A stretch of DNA of 64,000 nt, from NCBI GenBank assembly GCA_023512835.1, contig CM042084.1:11404842-11468841 (forward strand). Reading direction: 5' to 3'. Position 1 is the first letter of the stretch. Every line of letters starts with the position of its first letter. Positions 45,960 to 57,817 of the stretch are shown piece by piece. The notes under the pieces were generated by a model that made no database searches, was not told the origin of the DNA, and was given only the letters and a program-made list of their open reading frames with translations. Made by a program: the position numbers and the translations under genes. This DNA comes from Taxillus chinensis (Eukaryota; Streptophyta; Magnoliopsida; Santalales; Loranthaceae).

Positions 45960-47280
45960 TGCGGTGCAGTAGCCTCAGCGGGAGGCGCAGGGTCAGGTTG
46001 ACCAGCGGGGCAAGGCCCCAATGGGCCAGGCTAATGGCAGTGTGCCACGAGGGAGGACTTTTGAGCAGGGAGGCAGAGGTTCCACCAGTGGACGAGGCAG
46101 GACCGGGACCTTCAGTGGTGAGAGGTACCATTATCATTTCTCATACTATCTATTCAATTTTGATTGATACTGGTGCTACCCATTCTTTTATTTCATATGC
46201 TACGGTGGTTGGCTTGGAGTTAGACCAGGAGACAGTTAGTCAGTCTCTGATGGTTGCTTCACCTTTGGGTGGAATTATGATACTTGAGAGTATCTATCGT
46301 GCTTGTTCGGTAACACTTGGGGGTGTTAACCTGTTGTGTGATTTGTATATCATAGAGTTGGATGATTTTGATGTTATCCCGGGTATGGATTGGTTGGTCT
46401 CTATGGAGGCCAAGATTGATTGTTTTCGACGGCGTATAACGTTCCTCACGCCAGAGGGCACGCGGGGTGTCTTTGTGGGTGAGTGGACTGAGGAGGCATG
46501 CAGGTTAGGACCTTTGAGGCATGGTTGGGGTGATGTGACCCACCAGTTAGCCAGCTTGATGTTGGTTGACAGGAGGAGAGAGGGGAAGGCTATTTTGCCA
46601 CCCATTGTAGATCAGTTCCCGGATGTGTTTCCCGAGGACTTGGTCAGTTTGCCACCCGTGAGGGAGGTAGCGTTTTCGATTGAGTTGTTGCCGGGGACAG
46701 CACCTATTAGGTTAGCGGCCTATTGGATGGCGCCGACAGAGCTTAGAGAGCTCAAGAGGCAGATAGATGACCTATTGGCACGAGGCTTTATCAGGTGGAG
46801 TAGCTCACCGTGGGGTGCTCCAGTGTTATTCGCCAAGAAGACAGATGGTTCGCTTCAGCTGTGTATAGACTACCGGAAGCTGAATCAGGTGACTGTGAAG
46901 AACAGGTATCCATTACCGAGGATCGATGATCTATTCGATCAGTTTCAAGATGCGAGATGGCTTTCCAAGATAGACTTGAGATCTAGATACCATCAGTTGA
47001 GGATTAGGGAGGCAGATATCCCTAAGACCGCGTTCAGTTGTCGTTATGGGCATTATAAGTGGCTTGTGATGCCGTTTGGGCTCACGAATGCTCCAGCAGT
47101 GTTTATGGGATTGATGAACCAGGTGTTTGCTCCATATTTAGATATGTTCGTTGTGGTGTTCATCGACGATATTTTGGTCTATTCAGCGACCAAGAGGGAG
47201 CATGAGGAGCATTTGCAGGTTATACTGCAGACCTTGCGAGAGCATCGGTTGTACGCGAAGTTCATGACATGTGACTTTTG
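45960..47280 (+). pseudogene. gypsy copy B protease and RT
   Basis: A roughly 10-bp deletion near 46,062 shifts the frame relative to gag. The protease keeps its active site, [14 protein letters not shown] runs from LCIDYRKLN through [20 protein letters not shown] and the catalytic [18 protein letters not shown] to KFMTCDFW. At 47,280 a deletion removes the FLGHVVS-to-WKRP segment and joins gtgacttttggtg to tattcgtgg out of frame. Both catalytic aspartates remain. Confidence 0.92.
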
Positions 47281-47739
47281 GTGTATTCGTGGAAGAGGCC
47301 CACGAATGTATTTAAGATTTGTAGCTTCCTTGGTTTGGCAGGCTACACTCGAAGGTTTGTGGAGGATTTTTCCCGGTTGGCAGCTCCTATGACACACTTG
47401 ACTAGGAAGGGAGTTCCTTTTGTTTGGTATGATGCGTGTGATGGTGCTTTCATGTATCTAGGCAGTTGAGATCACATGAGCAGAACTATCCTACGCATGA
47501 TTTGGAGTTGGCTACAGTGATCTTTGCTTTAAAGAGCTGGCAGCATTATCTCCTTGGGTAGAAATTTGTGGTATATACGGACCACAAGAGCTTGCAGTAT
47601 ATATTTTCTCAGCGAGACCTGAACCTTAGGCAGAGGCGGTGGGTGGAGTACCTGCAATAGTTTCAGTTTGATATGATGTATACCCCTGGGAAGGGTAATG
47701 TGGTGGCAGATGCTCTGAGTAAGTAGGAAGAGTAGGGCC
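47281..47739 (+). pseudogene. gypsy copy B RT tail and RNase H, deleted
   Basis: [21 protein letters not shown] and [20 protein letters not shown] read on in a second frame to about 47,450. There a deletion of about 170 bp (compare copy C at 37,975-38,130) removes the first RNase H strand with its catalytic Asp. The remainder, [29 protein letters not shown] and YTPGKGNVVADALS, is interrupted by two stops and one frameshift. This copy cannot encode RNase H. Confidence 0.88.
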
Positions 47740-49283
47740 GTGGTGGCCCATTGTGCCATTAAGGAATGGGATATGATGGGTCAGTTGGCAACGATGAGGT
47801 TGCAGATGGTAACTAACGAGGGGCGAGGGACCCTCAGTGTTGTTGTCGCAGTCCCTGAGTTACAACGTAGGATCATAGAGGATCAGCTGGGGGACGTTGA
47901 TTGTGAGGTCATCAGGGACAGGATTCAGACTAGGCAGGCATCTTCTAATTGGATTAAGGATGTAGAGCATATATTAAGGTATAGGGGTCGACTGATAGTT
48001 TCCACTTCTCTTCAGGAGGAGGTTCTTCGGGAATTTCACCAGTCGAGGTTAGTTGTACATCCTGGTGGGACCAAGATGTCCCATGCCGTGAGGAGGCAGT
48101 ATTGGTGGCCAGGCCTGAAGAAGGCCAATGTTGATTTTGTGAGGAGGTATTTGACCTGTCAGCAGGTCAAGGCAGAGCACCTGAGGTCAGCTGGTGAGTT
48201 GCAGTCATTGCCAGTGCCAGAGTGGAAATGGGACCACGTAACCATGGATTTTGTCACTGGACTTCCTCGTTCTAGGGGACACAACACTATATGGGTTATT
48301 GTGGACCGGTTGACCAAATTAGCGCATTTTATTTCGATTCGGGAGACAGACCCAATGAGGACTTTGGGACAGAGGTACCTTGATGTTATTGTGCGGTTGC
48401 ATGGAGTCCCATTGTCTATTGTATCTGATCGGGATGCGAGGTTCACCTCTCGTTTTGGAGACAATTGCGCGAGCTTTGGGTACTAGGGTGAACCTCAGGA
48501 CGCCTTTTTTATCCGCGAGACGGATATCGATGGAGCGGACGATTCAGACACTTGAGGATATGTTGCATGCTTGTGTCCTAGATTTTGGAGGTTATTGGGA
48601 GACTCACCTTCCTTTGGTGGAGTTCTCTTACAACAACAGTTATCAGGCCACGATTGGGATGACTCCGTATGAGGCGCTGTATGGGCGGCCTTGTAGATCA
48701 CCTTTGTGTTGGGCACAGACGAGAGAGACAGCGGTTCTCGATCCCGATATGGTTCGAGAAACCACAGAGATAGGTAACCGATTCGACCGGATGTTGACAG
48801 CAAGAGAGTGGCGAAGTCCTATGCACTGCAGGCGTCGACTTTTGCAGTTTAAGGTGGGTGACCTGTATTTTTGCGGGTTTCACCGCGCCGAGGGCATCGG
48901 AGGTTTGGGCGTGGATCCAAACTTTCCCCTCATTTTGTGGGGCTGTTTGAGATTGTTGCCACCGTGGGCGCAGTGGCTTACCGATTAGCTTTGCCACCAG
49001 AGTTGGCTCGAGTACATGATGTGTTTCATGTGTCTCAGTTGAGATGGTATCACCCAGATCCTTCTCATGTGTTGGACTATCGCGAGATAGACTTGGCGAC
49101 GATGGTGTTGTTGTTGAGATGTTGGCACAGATTTTGGACAGGCGGGAGCAGGTCTTGCAGGGCAAGACGATCCCACAAGTCTGGGTGTTATGGCGACACC
49201 GAGGCATGGAGGAGCAGACTTGGGAAAAAGAAAGCCAGATGCGAGTTCTTCATCCTGAGCTGTTCGAGGACGATCAGTCCTGA
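47740..49283 (+). pseudogene. gypsy copy B integrase and chromodomain-like tail
   Basis: The HHCC region has EFHQSRLVVHPGGTKMSHAV and RRYLTCQQVK, with Tyr for the first zinc Cys. [13 protein letters not shown] and [13 protein letters not shown] carry the two Asp. A frame change near 48,470 follows, and the Glu segment (SMERTIQTLEDMLHA) has lost its usual T-D-G-R. The C-terminal part passes through three frames ([60 protein letters not shown]) to the stop at 49,281-49,283. The last segment is the chromodomain-like tail, which in chromoviruses steers integration toward heterochromatin. Confidence 0.9.
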
Positions 49284-49543
49284 GGTGGGAAGGATGTGAG
49301 GACCTTCCCTGAGGTATGAGTTATGTTTTATGCATTTGTTTTGCATATGTTGTTTGAGATGTGGTTTAGCTTGTTGTTGTTGGATTTTGTCAGCCCTTTT
49401 GGCTTGTTGTGAGTTGCATTGCATATGTGTGATCGGTGATCATGTTTTATGTTTTGTTGATTGGGACATTGAGCTTGAATTTTGCTATGTCCTTTGGGCA
49501 TGTGTTTTATTTCCGAGGACGAAAAGTCCTAAGGTAGGGAGGA
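49283..49543 (+). other. copy B 3' tail with two polypurine tracts
   Basis: The first tract (aggtgggaagga, 49,283-49,294) overlaps the pol stop and is followed by tgtgaggacc, which looks like an LTR start. The second (aaggtagggagga, 49,531-49,543) directly precedes the 3' LTR. Both follow a cgaggacga...agtcct motif. The 236 bp between are non-coding. Confidence 0.7.
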
Positions 49544-51934
49544 TATAAAGACTCGTATTTGAGTAGTTTTGAGAGATAGCCATTCTATGGAATGCAACTA
49601 TCTGGACAGTAGTGTAGTTGTCGATGTGAGCATTTTGACTGTACCTGGGCCCGATTCCAAGTTGGGGCCCCATTTGACCCGATTGTTGACTTTTTGGGGT
49701 TTATTGATTGACTTTGTGTTTGGGCGGTCATGTGGGTGTGATATTATCTGAATATTGTTGTGTTCGTCATTTCGAGCGTTTTGACTGTAATTTGACTCAA
49801 TTTGGAGTTCAGGACCTTGGAGGTCAATTATTGTGTTGGGAGGTCAATTATTGACTAGGTCAATGATTGACTAGGTCAGTTATTGGTCAATGACTGGCAG
49901 AAATATAAATAACAGGAAAAAGAAAGAGCTTTCACTTTACGTTATCACGTTTGTGCGTTTGAGAGAGAGAAAGAGAGAAAGCGCTTAGAGCTTGGTGACT
50001 TGGAGATTTGGAGCAATTATGGTTCGTGGAGCTCAAAGAATCACTCCAAGTAGGTGTCCTTGAACTTCTTATCTTAATTCTATCCTTGGTATGTACGAAT
50101 TTGTCATGATTTATGAATTTCAACATGAACCCTAGGTTTTGGGGGAATCCAATTTTGTGTTAGATCTAATGGTTTAACATAAGATATGTAGTTAAGAACT
50201 GTTTTATATCAGTTTTAATATGTGTTTCTGTGATCTGGGGCTGTTTAACTGCATATTCCATGAGGGTTGAGAAGTCAACCATGTAAATATGGGTTTAGAT
50301 CTAGATTTCTGGAAATCTGTAATTTGGTGCGTATTTCTGCTGTTATATGTGCGATTTAGAGGCATTTTGGATGCATTTTGAGGTAGATATCGTAGTCTGT
50401 CACGTAAAATGTGTGTTTGTGAGCGTCTGGGGGTTGCTGGGTTGATTCCAGACGAAGAACATGCAAAAACGATGATGAACAGTACCCTGGGCGAATTACT
50501 GGGTCGAAATGATGAAGATCCGAAGTTCTGGTCGAAGGGTCGAAGATTCAGGGTCGTTGGGTCGTAGTTCGTAGTTCGTAGATTCGTAGTTCGTAGTTTG
50601 TAGCTTCATAGGTCGAAGTTCGTAATCCGAAGGTCGAAGTTCGTAGTCCGAAGGTCGAAGATCGAAGACCAACTTCTAGTCTTTGAGGCGCGCCACAGTT
50701 CCGCGCTACGAGTCGCAGCTCCAACAGTGTAACTAAACACTGGACTACACTGGACAGGACTATTTACATTGTAACCTATACCCATCTACACATTTTTAAG
50801 TAGTATACTCAAGTTACAATGTAAATAACGAAATACCCCCCATTTGGATTCAAAGAAAAATAATAGAAAATTAAATTCTCACTCCTTCAAAATGTGAAAA
50901 TTGAGATTTAATGTAAAATCTCAAAAAAATCCAGTTTTTCGTAGAGGTGAATTTTTGGAAAGTGAGGTTAAACATCTCCGAAAAATCCCCAAAAATTAGA
51001 TTATCTTAGTTATGATATGGGAACCCAATGCTGGGACTTTTTATTTCAAGAAAACAACTCCTATGGGTATCTCCTTCCTTGGTCAAGGAATGATGATCGG
51101 TATGTGAAGACTGGCTTCAGTTATAAAGGGAGTATGGTGAACCTTAATGCCATATTGGTGTTAATATGTTGGTTTGAGAAATTGGGGCTTGGGCTCTATG
51201 ACTTATTGGGTTCTCATCGTGAAGCACAGATGATGCTATGTGGTTGACGGGGCAGGCATATGCGCCGATGGCAGGCCTGTGTGGTACTATGGCCGGGCAT
51301 ATAGCGTTGTGGCCGTGGTAGGCATATGCGCCAATGGCAAGCCTGTGTGGCATTGTGTCCGGGCATATAGCGTTGTGGTAGGGATGAGTGCCCTGAGTTG
51401 GGATCCTGTTAGGGATCGTGGATAAGCTGTCCTGTGTGGGCAGGCTGGGTCCTGATGTTTGTTTATGGGCTGAGTCCTGATGATTGTGCACACTACACGG
51501 TACACGAGTACACTAAGCATATAGTATAGACTTGCATGTTTGCATGCTGTGAAGTTTTAGGGTCACCTACTGAGCTTATCGCTCACCCCTACTTGTTGTT
51601 TACCTTTTTTAGGTGTGACCCGAGACTAGTAGAGGACTTTCTTCCAGGAGGACGCCCACTACTCTGATGTATGATACAGTATTATATTCTGTATTGTTTT
51701 GTGTGATATCCTGGACATGGGTCCGTGGACAGTTGTATTTGCATACTGTTTGTGATGTGATGTGATGTTTGTAAGACTGTTTGACTTATTGTATGCATGA
51801 TGATATATGGGAAAGTACAGGATTACCCTTAATGTATGACTGTACAGGGTTACATGATTGAGACAGCACCCGCGGTGTAGTCTCTATTGGTGCTAGTCAC
51901 CAATCCCTTGACCCTTCGGGTGCGGGCAAGGCGA
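49544..51934 (+). repeat. gypsy copy B 3' LTR, 3'-truncated
   Basis: It starts TATAAAGACTCG (TG to TA) and breaks at about 51,934, losing the last 45 bp or so. It is uninterrupted at the sites where the 5' LTR carries the chimeric block (51,118) and copy C (51,344), so it serves as the reference for both. TATA box atataaataa near 49,906; gttcgtag minisatellite about 50,565-50,680; perfect 14-bp inverted repeat at 50,762-50,775/50,813-50,826. Confidence 0.92.
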
Positions 51935-52386
51935 AAATGGGGCATGTTTTCGTTAACGAGGATGGAGACGGGGCAACCCAAAACCCGCCTCATTGCCATT
52001 TCTAATTGTGAGATAATTCTCTAGTTGTATTTAAGACTTAATTATTTAACGTGTGTTAATATATATTTAAGAGTTAAATATATATTACATGGTTATTTAT
52101 TTAATTAGATTAAATAAATAATAATAAATATTTTTACCAATTTAATGTGATTAAATGAATAATTGTATTATTATTTTATTTGATAAATAAATAATATTAG
52201 ATATTTAATTAATTAATTTTGATGTGCAATAATCATATTATTTTAAAAAAATTAAATAATTATGATTGTTATGTATTACTATTATTTAACTAAAGGAGTG
52301 TATGCATAATAGCATAGGGTAACCCTAAGTCTATAAATAGATGCATAACCTCATAGGTTAAAGTGTGCGCGTGTGCAATCGATGAT

Positions 52387-52442
<56 letters not shown>

Positions 52443-52769
52443 GACGGCTAACCCTAGCAGAGGTTGTGTTCCTGTTTTTTTATCCAAAAATACTACAGTC
52501 TTGTATTCCTTGAGAAGGTGAAAAGCAGAGAAGGCTAAGTGGTAATTGCATCCAGGAAGCTGTAAGGACGATCAAAGGTTGATCGCGAGTTCATTCTTGA
52601 AGGGAAAAGAAGAGGGTTCTAGCCTTACCATTTATCAAGTTGGTTTCTTTTTTTTGTTCTTCGTTGAATTAAATTAATTCATTCATGTTTAGATCTTGGT
52701 GTTTGCTTGCCTGATAAAATTTTTTGAAATCCATTTCCGTTGTGGTTAATTGTTAACCCTATTCCAACA
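51935..52769. other. unclassified repeat-like segment
   Basis: The beginning (gacggggcaacccaaaaccc) resembles ends of dispersed plant repeats. An AT-rich part follows, then a TATA-like ctataaatagatgc (52,333-52,346), a pure (AG)25 run at 52,391-52,440, and T-rich sequence. It could be a decayed LTR with its promoter, but no partner or tRNA-primer site was found. Confidence 0.3.
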
Positions 52770-53309
52770 TTCCGACAAAGACAAAACGCATTTGCTCACT
52801 TGGGTGTTAGGCCCAAAGAGAATGGCCAAACACAAAGGACCATGCCATTTTAGAGTGAAAAGCCTCCATCATAGACCCAAGGTGGATGACCCCAAGGCCT
52901 CCTTTATTGTAAGGACGATAGACCTACTTCCAATTAACCCAATAGAGGTGAGAGGAGTCTTCCCCTTGCCAAAGAAAATTAGACAAAATAGAATTGAACT
53001 TCTTAATGAGGAGTTTAGGCAGTCGAATCGCAAACATCAAATAAATGGATAGGGAGCTGAGGACACTCTTGAGTAGCACTAGCTGTCCACCCAAGCTGAG
53101 AAGTTTGTTTTTTAAATTATATAATGTAAGTTCAATGGAACCCAAGATATTTCAAAGAAGGAGAACTTAGGTTGACCCTTAAAAATAGGAACCCCAAGGT
53201 ACATGAGTGGGGTTGCCTTGTGGCGGAAATGAGTGATAGCACTAATACTATGCAGCAAATGACAAGCAAGGTTGTCTGGCAGGACAAAGCAGTATAGGAT
53301 TAAACACAT
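52770..53309 (-). pseudogene. LINE reverse transcriptase C-terminal fragment
   Basis: On the minus strand the pieces appear in the order of plant L1-type ORF2 after the RT domain: TPLMYLGVPIFKGQPKFSFF; KNKLLSLGGQLVLLKSVLSS; FNSILSNFLWQGED; and KGGLGVIHLGSM followed by more conserved sequence to about 52,790. Frame changes occur near 53,130 and 52,920. The catalytic RT and endonuclease parts are absent, and no poly(A) tail was identified. Confidence 0.85.
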
Positions 53310-54700
53310 AATCTAAAACAAGGCCTTATGTCAAATCATTAAGAATTAAAATAGAAGAAAGCGTACCTGATTTAGCCATGATTGTCGGTAAATGATTTTG
53401 AGCTTTCTATAATCCATCTTCCAAATTGACACGCCTGAGTTCTTTGGAGGATAATCTTCTCTATTGATGGAATGTAGACGAGTTATTGTGTTGCGCTTTT
53501 CAATGCATGTGATATAGGGATTGACCTTATATATTTATATAAAAGTTATTCTTAATTAACTTTTCATTATTTCTAATTAAACCCATCAAGTAATAGAAAT
53601 AATAAATCGGCCTCTGCATATTAGTACCTATACTTTTATTAAATAAATTTAAATGTAATAACCTAAAAAATTTACCAAGTCATTTTAATTGAACTCATTA
53701 ATAATTATGATAGCTCTGTTATCAATGTACAATATTATACATATAGCCCATATAATTGTTAAAATCAACAAGTAGATTTTATGATCATTAGCCTATATGA
53801 CATTATAAAGAGCATAAGTATACAATAAAAAGCGAAAGCAGTTTAAAGGCTAGGGATCGCTATTTAAGAAAATCAGCATGTCGTCATCAAAAAAAGTAAG
53901 TGGGATATGCCTGTTATCTTCCCCCCTTGTCACTCTTATTGAGCATATAAGGATCAATGACACTAGAGGAAAGCATCAATCGATTCAGTCAGTTTAAGTA
54001 GTATTTTAAAACTGAACTAAAGACCTTCGGTTTGGAAAAATAATTAACCAAAACCGACTAACAAAAGTAGAGAACTATCGATTTTTAGTCCAATTCGGTT
54101 CATCGATTTTTGATCCAGTCCGGTTCATCAGTTTTTGACCATCATTAATACTTATGCAAATGCATTAGCATTGATTTTCTGGTACAATTTCAATGGAAAA
54201 TTTGGATTCACATGGGGTACGATTGCGTTTATGAGTTATTTAGGTAAGAAGAGACATAAATGAAATCTTTGAATATATATTACACTATATTCGATCGGTT
54301 CGGTCCATGAATTAGCTAAATTGTAAACCAACAATAATATATTAGTTTTTCTAAATTTCAAACCAAATAAATCAAACAAATTTTAAAAACCATATAATTT
54401 TGGTTTATATGATTTAGTTCGGCTTGATTTATCGATTTAGATTTGTTTTTAACCATCCCTAAATAGTACCTTGAGCCATAAAGTGGTTAATATTTCTAAT
54501 AAAGCAATAATGTAAACAATAGGGGATAGCGGGTTCCCTTGATGCAATTCATGAGTAGGTTTGAAAAATCCATAACATTAATTGAAATCAAAAGAACAAG
54601 TTGAGTAATGAAAATGAGAAAAAAAAATGTTTAGTTACACTGCCATTATGATTATAGTTTAATAATGGTAGACATTAACTGTGATGATAAAATCAAAAGT
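53310..54700. other. AT-rich intergenic DNA
   Basis: No gene is supported. A region at 53,980-54,450 has repeated cggttcatcgattttt/aaaccgac-type motifs and looks like an old unclassified repeat. Nothing else was recognised. Confidence 0.35.
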
Positions 54701-54705
54701 TTTAA

Positions 54706-55105
54706 GAGCACTAGTAGCAGATTTTCTATAGAAGTCTATTTCCCTATATTTAGGGAAAAAATTAAAAAGTCATAAAATTATCCCTACAGCAGACACCTTA
54801 TATTTAACTTTCTCTATGGGATTTGTACAGTATTTCCCAATGTATTGGGAAATACTATTTACTTCCTATAATTATTAAATTATATATAACAAATTTCTCC
54901 AACCTCTCTCCTTTATGTTTCTCATAACATTCACTTTTATTTCATATTAAATTATTATAAAATTATTATTAAATAAAAAGTAGTATAAAATATTATTTTA
55001 ATGATATAGAGAGTGATTTAGAGAATCTACTGTGGTGTATATTTAAAAATAATTTAAATCTATAAATTTAGGAAAAATAGTTGAGTGTCTGATGTTAAAG
55101 TACTC
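54706..55105. mobile_element. probable MITE, 400 bp
   Basis: The ends are gagcactagtagcag and (inverted from the right) gagtactttaacatcag, an imperfect terminal inverted repeat. The AT-rich interior has a 13-bp-arm hairpin (agtatttcccaat ... attgggaaatact, 54,829-54,856). Such gagcact...cag ends are common in plant MITEs. No clear target duplication was found, which lowers confidence. Confidence 0.45.
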
Positions 55106-55144
55106 ACAAAAGCCTCCCAATAAGTTTCACTAAATTTATAATTT

Positions 55145-55338
55145 TATATTGAATGCATGGCATGCAGGCCTCACAGACATTTTATCAAATACATAGTGTG
55201 CAGGCCTCACAGACATTTCATCAAACACATGGTGGGCATAAACAAACCTAGAAAATCCTCAGGCCAAATTTAACATCGAATCAACGAACATGCCTCTGTA
55301 GGCCAACATCCATATAGGAGATCACACCTATATGGATT

Positions 55339-55374
<36 letters not shown>

Positions 55375-55496
55375 TGAATATCCTAGAACGAGAGGAGAGT
55401 TAGGAAGAACAAGAATCCTTACCTCGGACTTTTGTCCTAACCTCCACGCTAGACACCTTCCAACGACGTGAACCACCACGGCAACCGCCCGGGAGA

Positions 55497-55546
<50 letters not shown>

Positions 55547-56110
55547 GCAAGTTCTGCAAGAAAGAAGAACACAAGAACCCTAAACTCAAACTCAAGCCCT
55601 CATTATATAGACACTACCCACATCAAAACGACGTAGTTTTGATTAAGTAAATCCCAGGATCAAAATGACGTAGTTTTGATCACACCAGATTAGCACCTTT
55701 CCGCACCCATATAGGCCAAAATACTCAGAATTTCAACATGGTCCTTTGGAGAAAGATCATTAGAATGTCAAAACCAAGGGAACCATGCAAAAATATGGCG
55801 CACACCAATTTGCACGTGAATTCCCAAATTCACGTGCAACTCCATATGCACTCCAAATGCGCTCAAACTTCACCCCTAGCCTCCTTGCATCATTTGAAGA
55901 CAACCACACTTGCACGTGAATTGGACCCATTTCACGTGCACCTCACATACACGTCCGTTTGGCCCGAAACTTCGTGGTAGATGAAGACATCATTCTAAGC
56001 ATCTTTCCTTTTGCACGTGAATTCATTTGAGCCCATTCACTAGGTCAAAATCTAGAAAAACTCTACTCAGAAGGCAAAACTGTGACTAACTCAAGGTACG
56101 GGTCCTTACA
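55145..56110 (-). repeat. element D 3' LTR, truncated
   Basis: It matches 62,606-63,551 of the 5' LTR and starts inside it at tatattgaatgc. It includes an (AT)n run (55,343-55,371), a (TC)n run (55,499-55,543), and the two ACGT palindromes (55,623-55,682) with a TATA box beside them. Confidence 0.9.
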
Positions 56111-56370
56111 TCCTTTCCCCCTTAAGACTTTTCGTCCTCGAAAAGAAAAGGTGGAATGAAAGAAAACAATCACAACCAAAGCATAGGCCTCTAACACCCT
56201 CTAGCATAAATTAATACACAACAAATCACAAATTATTTCACACATTTATACACTCCACATGGTCATGTAGCGATGTTATATTCTCAGGTTACCTAACTAG
56301 TTGGGCAAGTACCTGATTATGTTGAAGTTTGATGCTTGCCCTCCTCCCCTCCTTCAAAGTTGTTCGTCCT
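56111..56370 (-). other. element D 3' tail with two polypurine tracts
   Basis: On the minus strand TTAAGGGGGAAAGGA (56,111-56,125) abuts the 3' LTR. A second purine-rich tract (56,338-56,359, CTTTGAAGGAGGGGAGGAGG) lies at the end of pol. The interval is non-coding. Confidence 0.7.
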
Positions 56371-57806
56371 TGAACAGATCAGGATAATGAGCACGCATCT
56401 CAGTCTCACGTTCCCAGGTCTTTTCCTCCAGCCCTCAGTGTTGCCACAACACTCGAACCAACGGAATAGTCTTACCTCTCAGCTGCTTCTCACGCCTATC
56501 TACAATACGGATGGGTGCCTCGACAACAGACACATCCTCTCCAAGATCCAGGGTACCCCAATCTAGCACGTGTGTGGGATCTGGATGATATTTCCGCAAC
56601 TGGGATACATGAAAAACATTATGAACTCGCTCAAACTAGGTGGTAACGCCAATCTATAAGCAACAAGTCCAACTCTGCTCAAAATCTCGAACGGTCCAAT
56701 GTACCGAGGGGACAACTTGGACCCAGTCCCAAATCTCTTATGCCCTCTCCATGGAGAAACACGAAGGAATATGTGGTCTCCCACCAAAAACTCCAACGGT
56801 CGGCGTCGGCGATCCGCATAAGACCATCCGCTCCGAGTCGTAAGAAGGCGTTGCCGAATCAGTGAACTTTTGCCGTAGCCTCCTGGACCAATTGAGGTCC
56901 TAACATAGCTGCCTCTCCACCTTCTACCCAACATAATGGAGACCGACACGGTCCGCCATACAATGCCTCAAACGGGGCCATCCCAATCGAAGACCGGTAA
57001 TCGTTATTATAGGCAAACTCCACCAGAGGAAGGTGGGAAGCCCATGATCCTCCAAAATCAAGTACACAAGCCCTCAACAAGTCTTCCAATGTTTGAATGG
57101 TCCTCTCGGACTGACCATCGATCTCGGGATGGAATGCGGTACTCAAATTAAGTCGGGTTCCCAATGCTTCCTGAACCTCCCCAAAACCGGGATGTAAACC
57201 GCGCATCTCTGTCCGAAACAATAGACAAGGGCACTCCGTGCAAGCGGACGATCTCATCAACATACAACTGGCTTAACGTGCCGATAGAGTCGCACTCTCG
57301 AATTGCCAAGAAATGGGCTGACTTAGTTAAGCGGTCCACTATGACCCAAATCATGTCCTTCCTCCCGAAGTGGTAGGAAGTCCCGTCACGAAGTCCATGG
57401 TAATATGCTCCCACTTCCACTCGCCCACAGGTAAAGGCCGCAATTGACCAGCGGGTCGTTGGTGCTCGCCTTCACTTGTTGACAGGTAAGGCACACTGGA
57501 AACAAACTCTGCTACACTCCGTTTCAGCCCCGGCCACCAGAACTGTGCGCGAACGGCATGATACATCTTAGTTCCTCTTGGATGTACAGCCAAACGGGAA
57601 TGATGAAATTCCCTCAACACATCCTCACGCAAGGGAGGTGGTACGATCAGACGCCCCCGAAATTTCAACTCATGCTCAACTCCTTCTGTCCAGTCCTCTG
57701 ACAGCTCTCCGGCCTCTATCTGGGCCCGGATCACCTCACGATCCACGTCGCCTAACCGTCCCTCACGGACACGCCGATACAACCTGGTATCACAGTGAGA
57801 GGACAC
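56371..57806 (-). pseudogene. element D integrase and chromodomain-like tail
   Basis: The N-terminal part has LREFHHSRLAVHPRGTKMYH and FWWPGLKRSVAEFV. The core has [15 protein letters not shown] (Asp), [14 protein letters not shown] (Asp) and DGQSERTIQTLEDLLRA (Glu), so the triad is complete over two frames. Then come YNNDYRSSIGMAPFEALYGG, VGDHIFLRVSPWRGHKRF and YIGPFEILSRVGLVAYRL. A chromodomain-like tail ([13 protein letters not shown] region) ends near 56,370 in another frame. Frame changes lie near 57,360, 57,150 and 56,870. Confidence 0.88.
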
Positions 57807-57817
57807 AAGTTAGCTCC

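Noticed and set aside
52330..52450. Copia LTR promoter (TATA plus AG run)
   Set aside because: It resembles an LTR R region, but no second LTR, primer-binding site or TG/CA ends with a TSD could be found, so it is listed only as unclassified.
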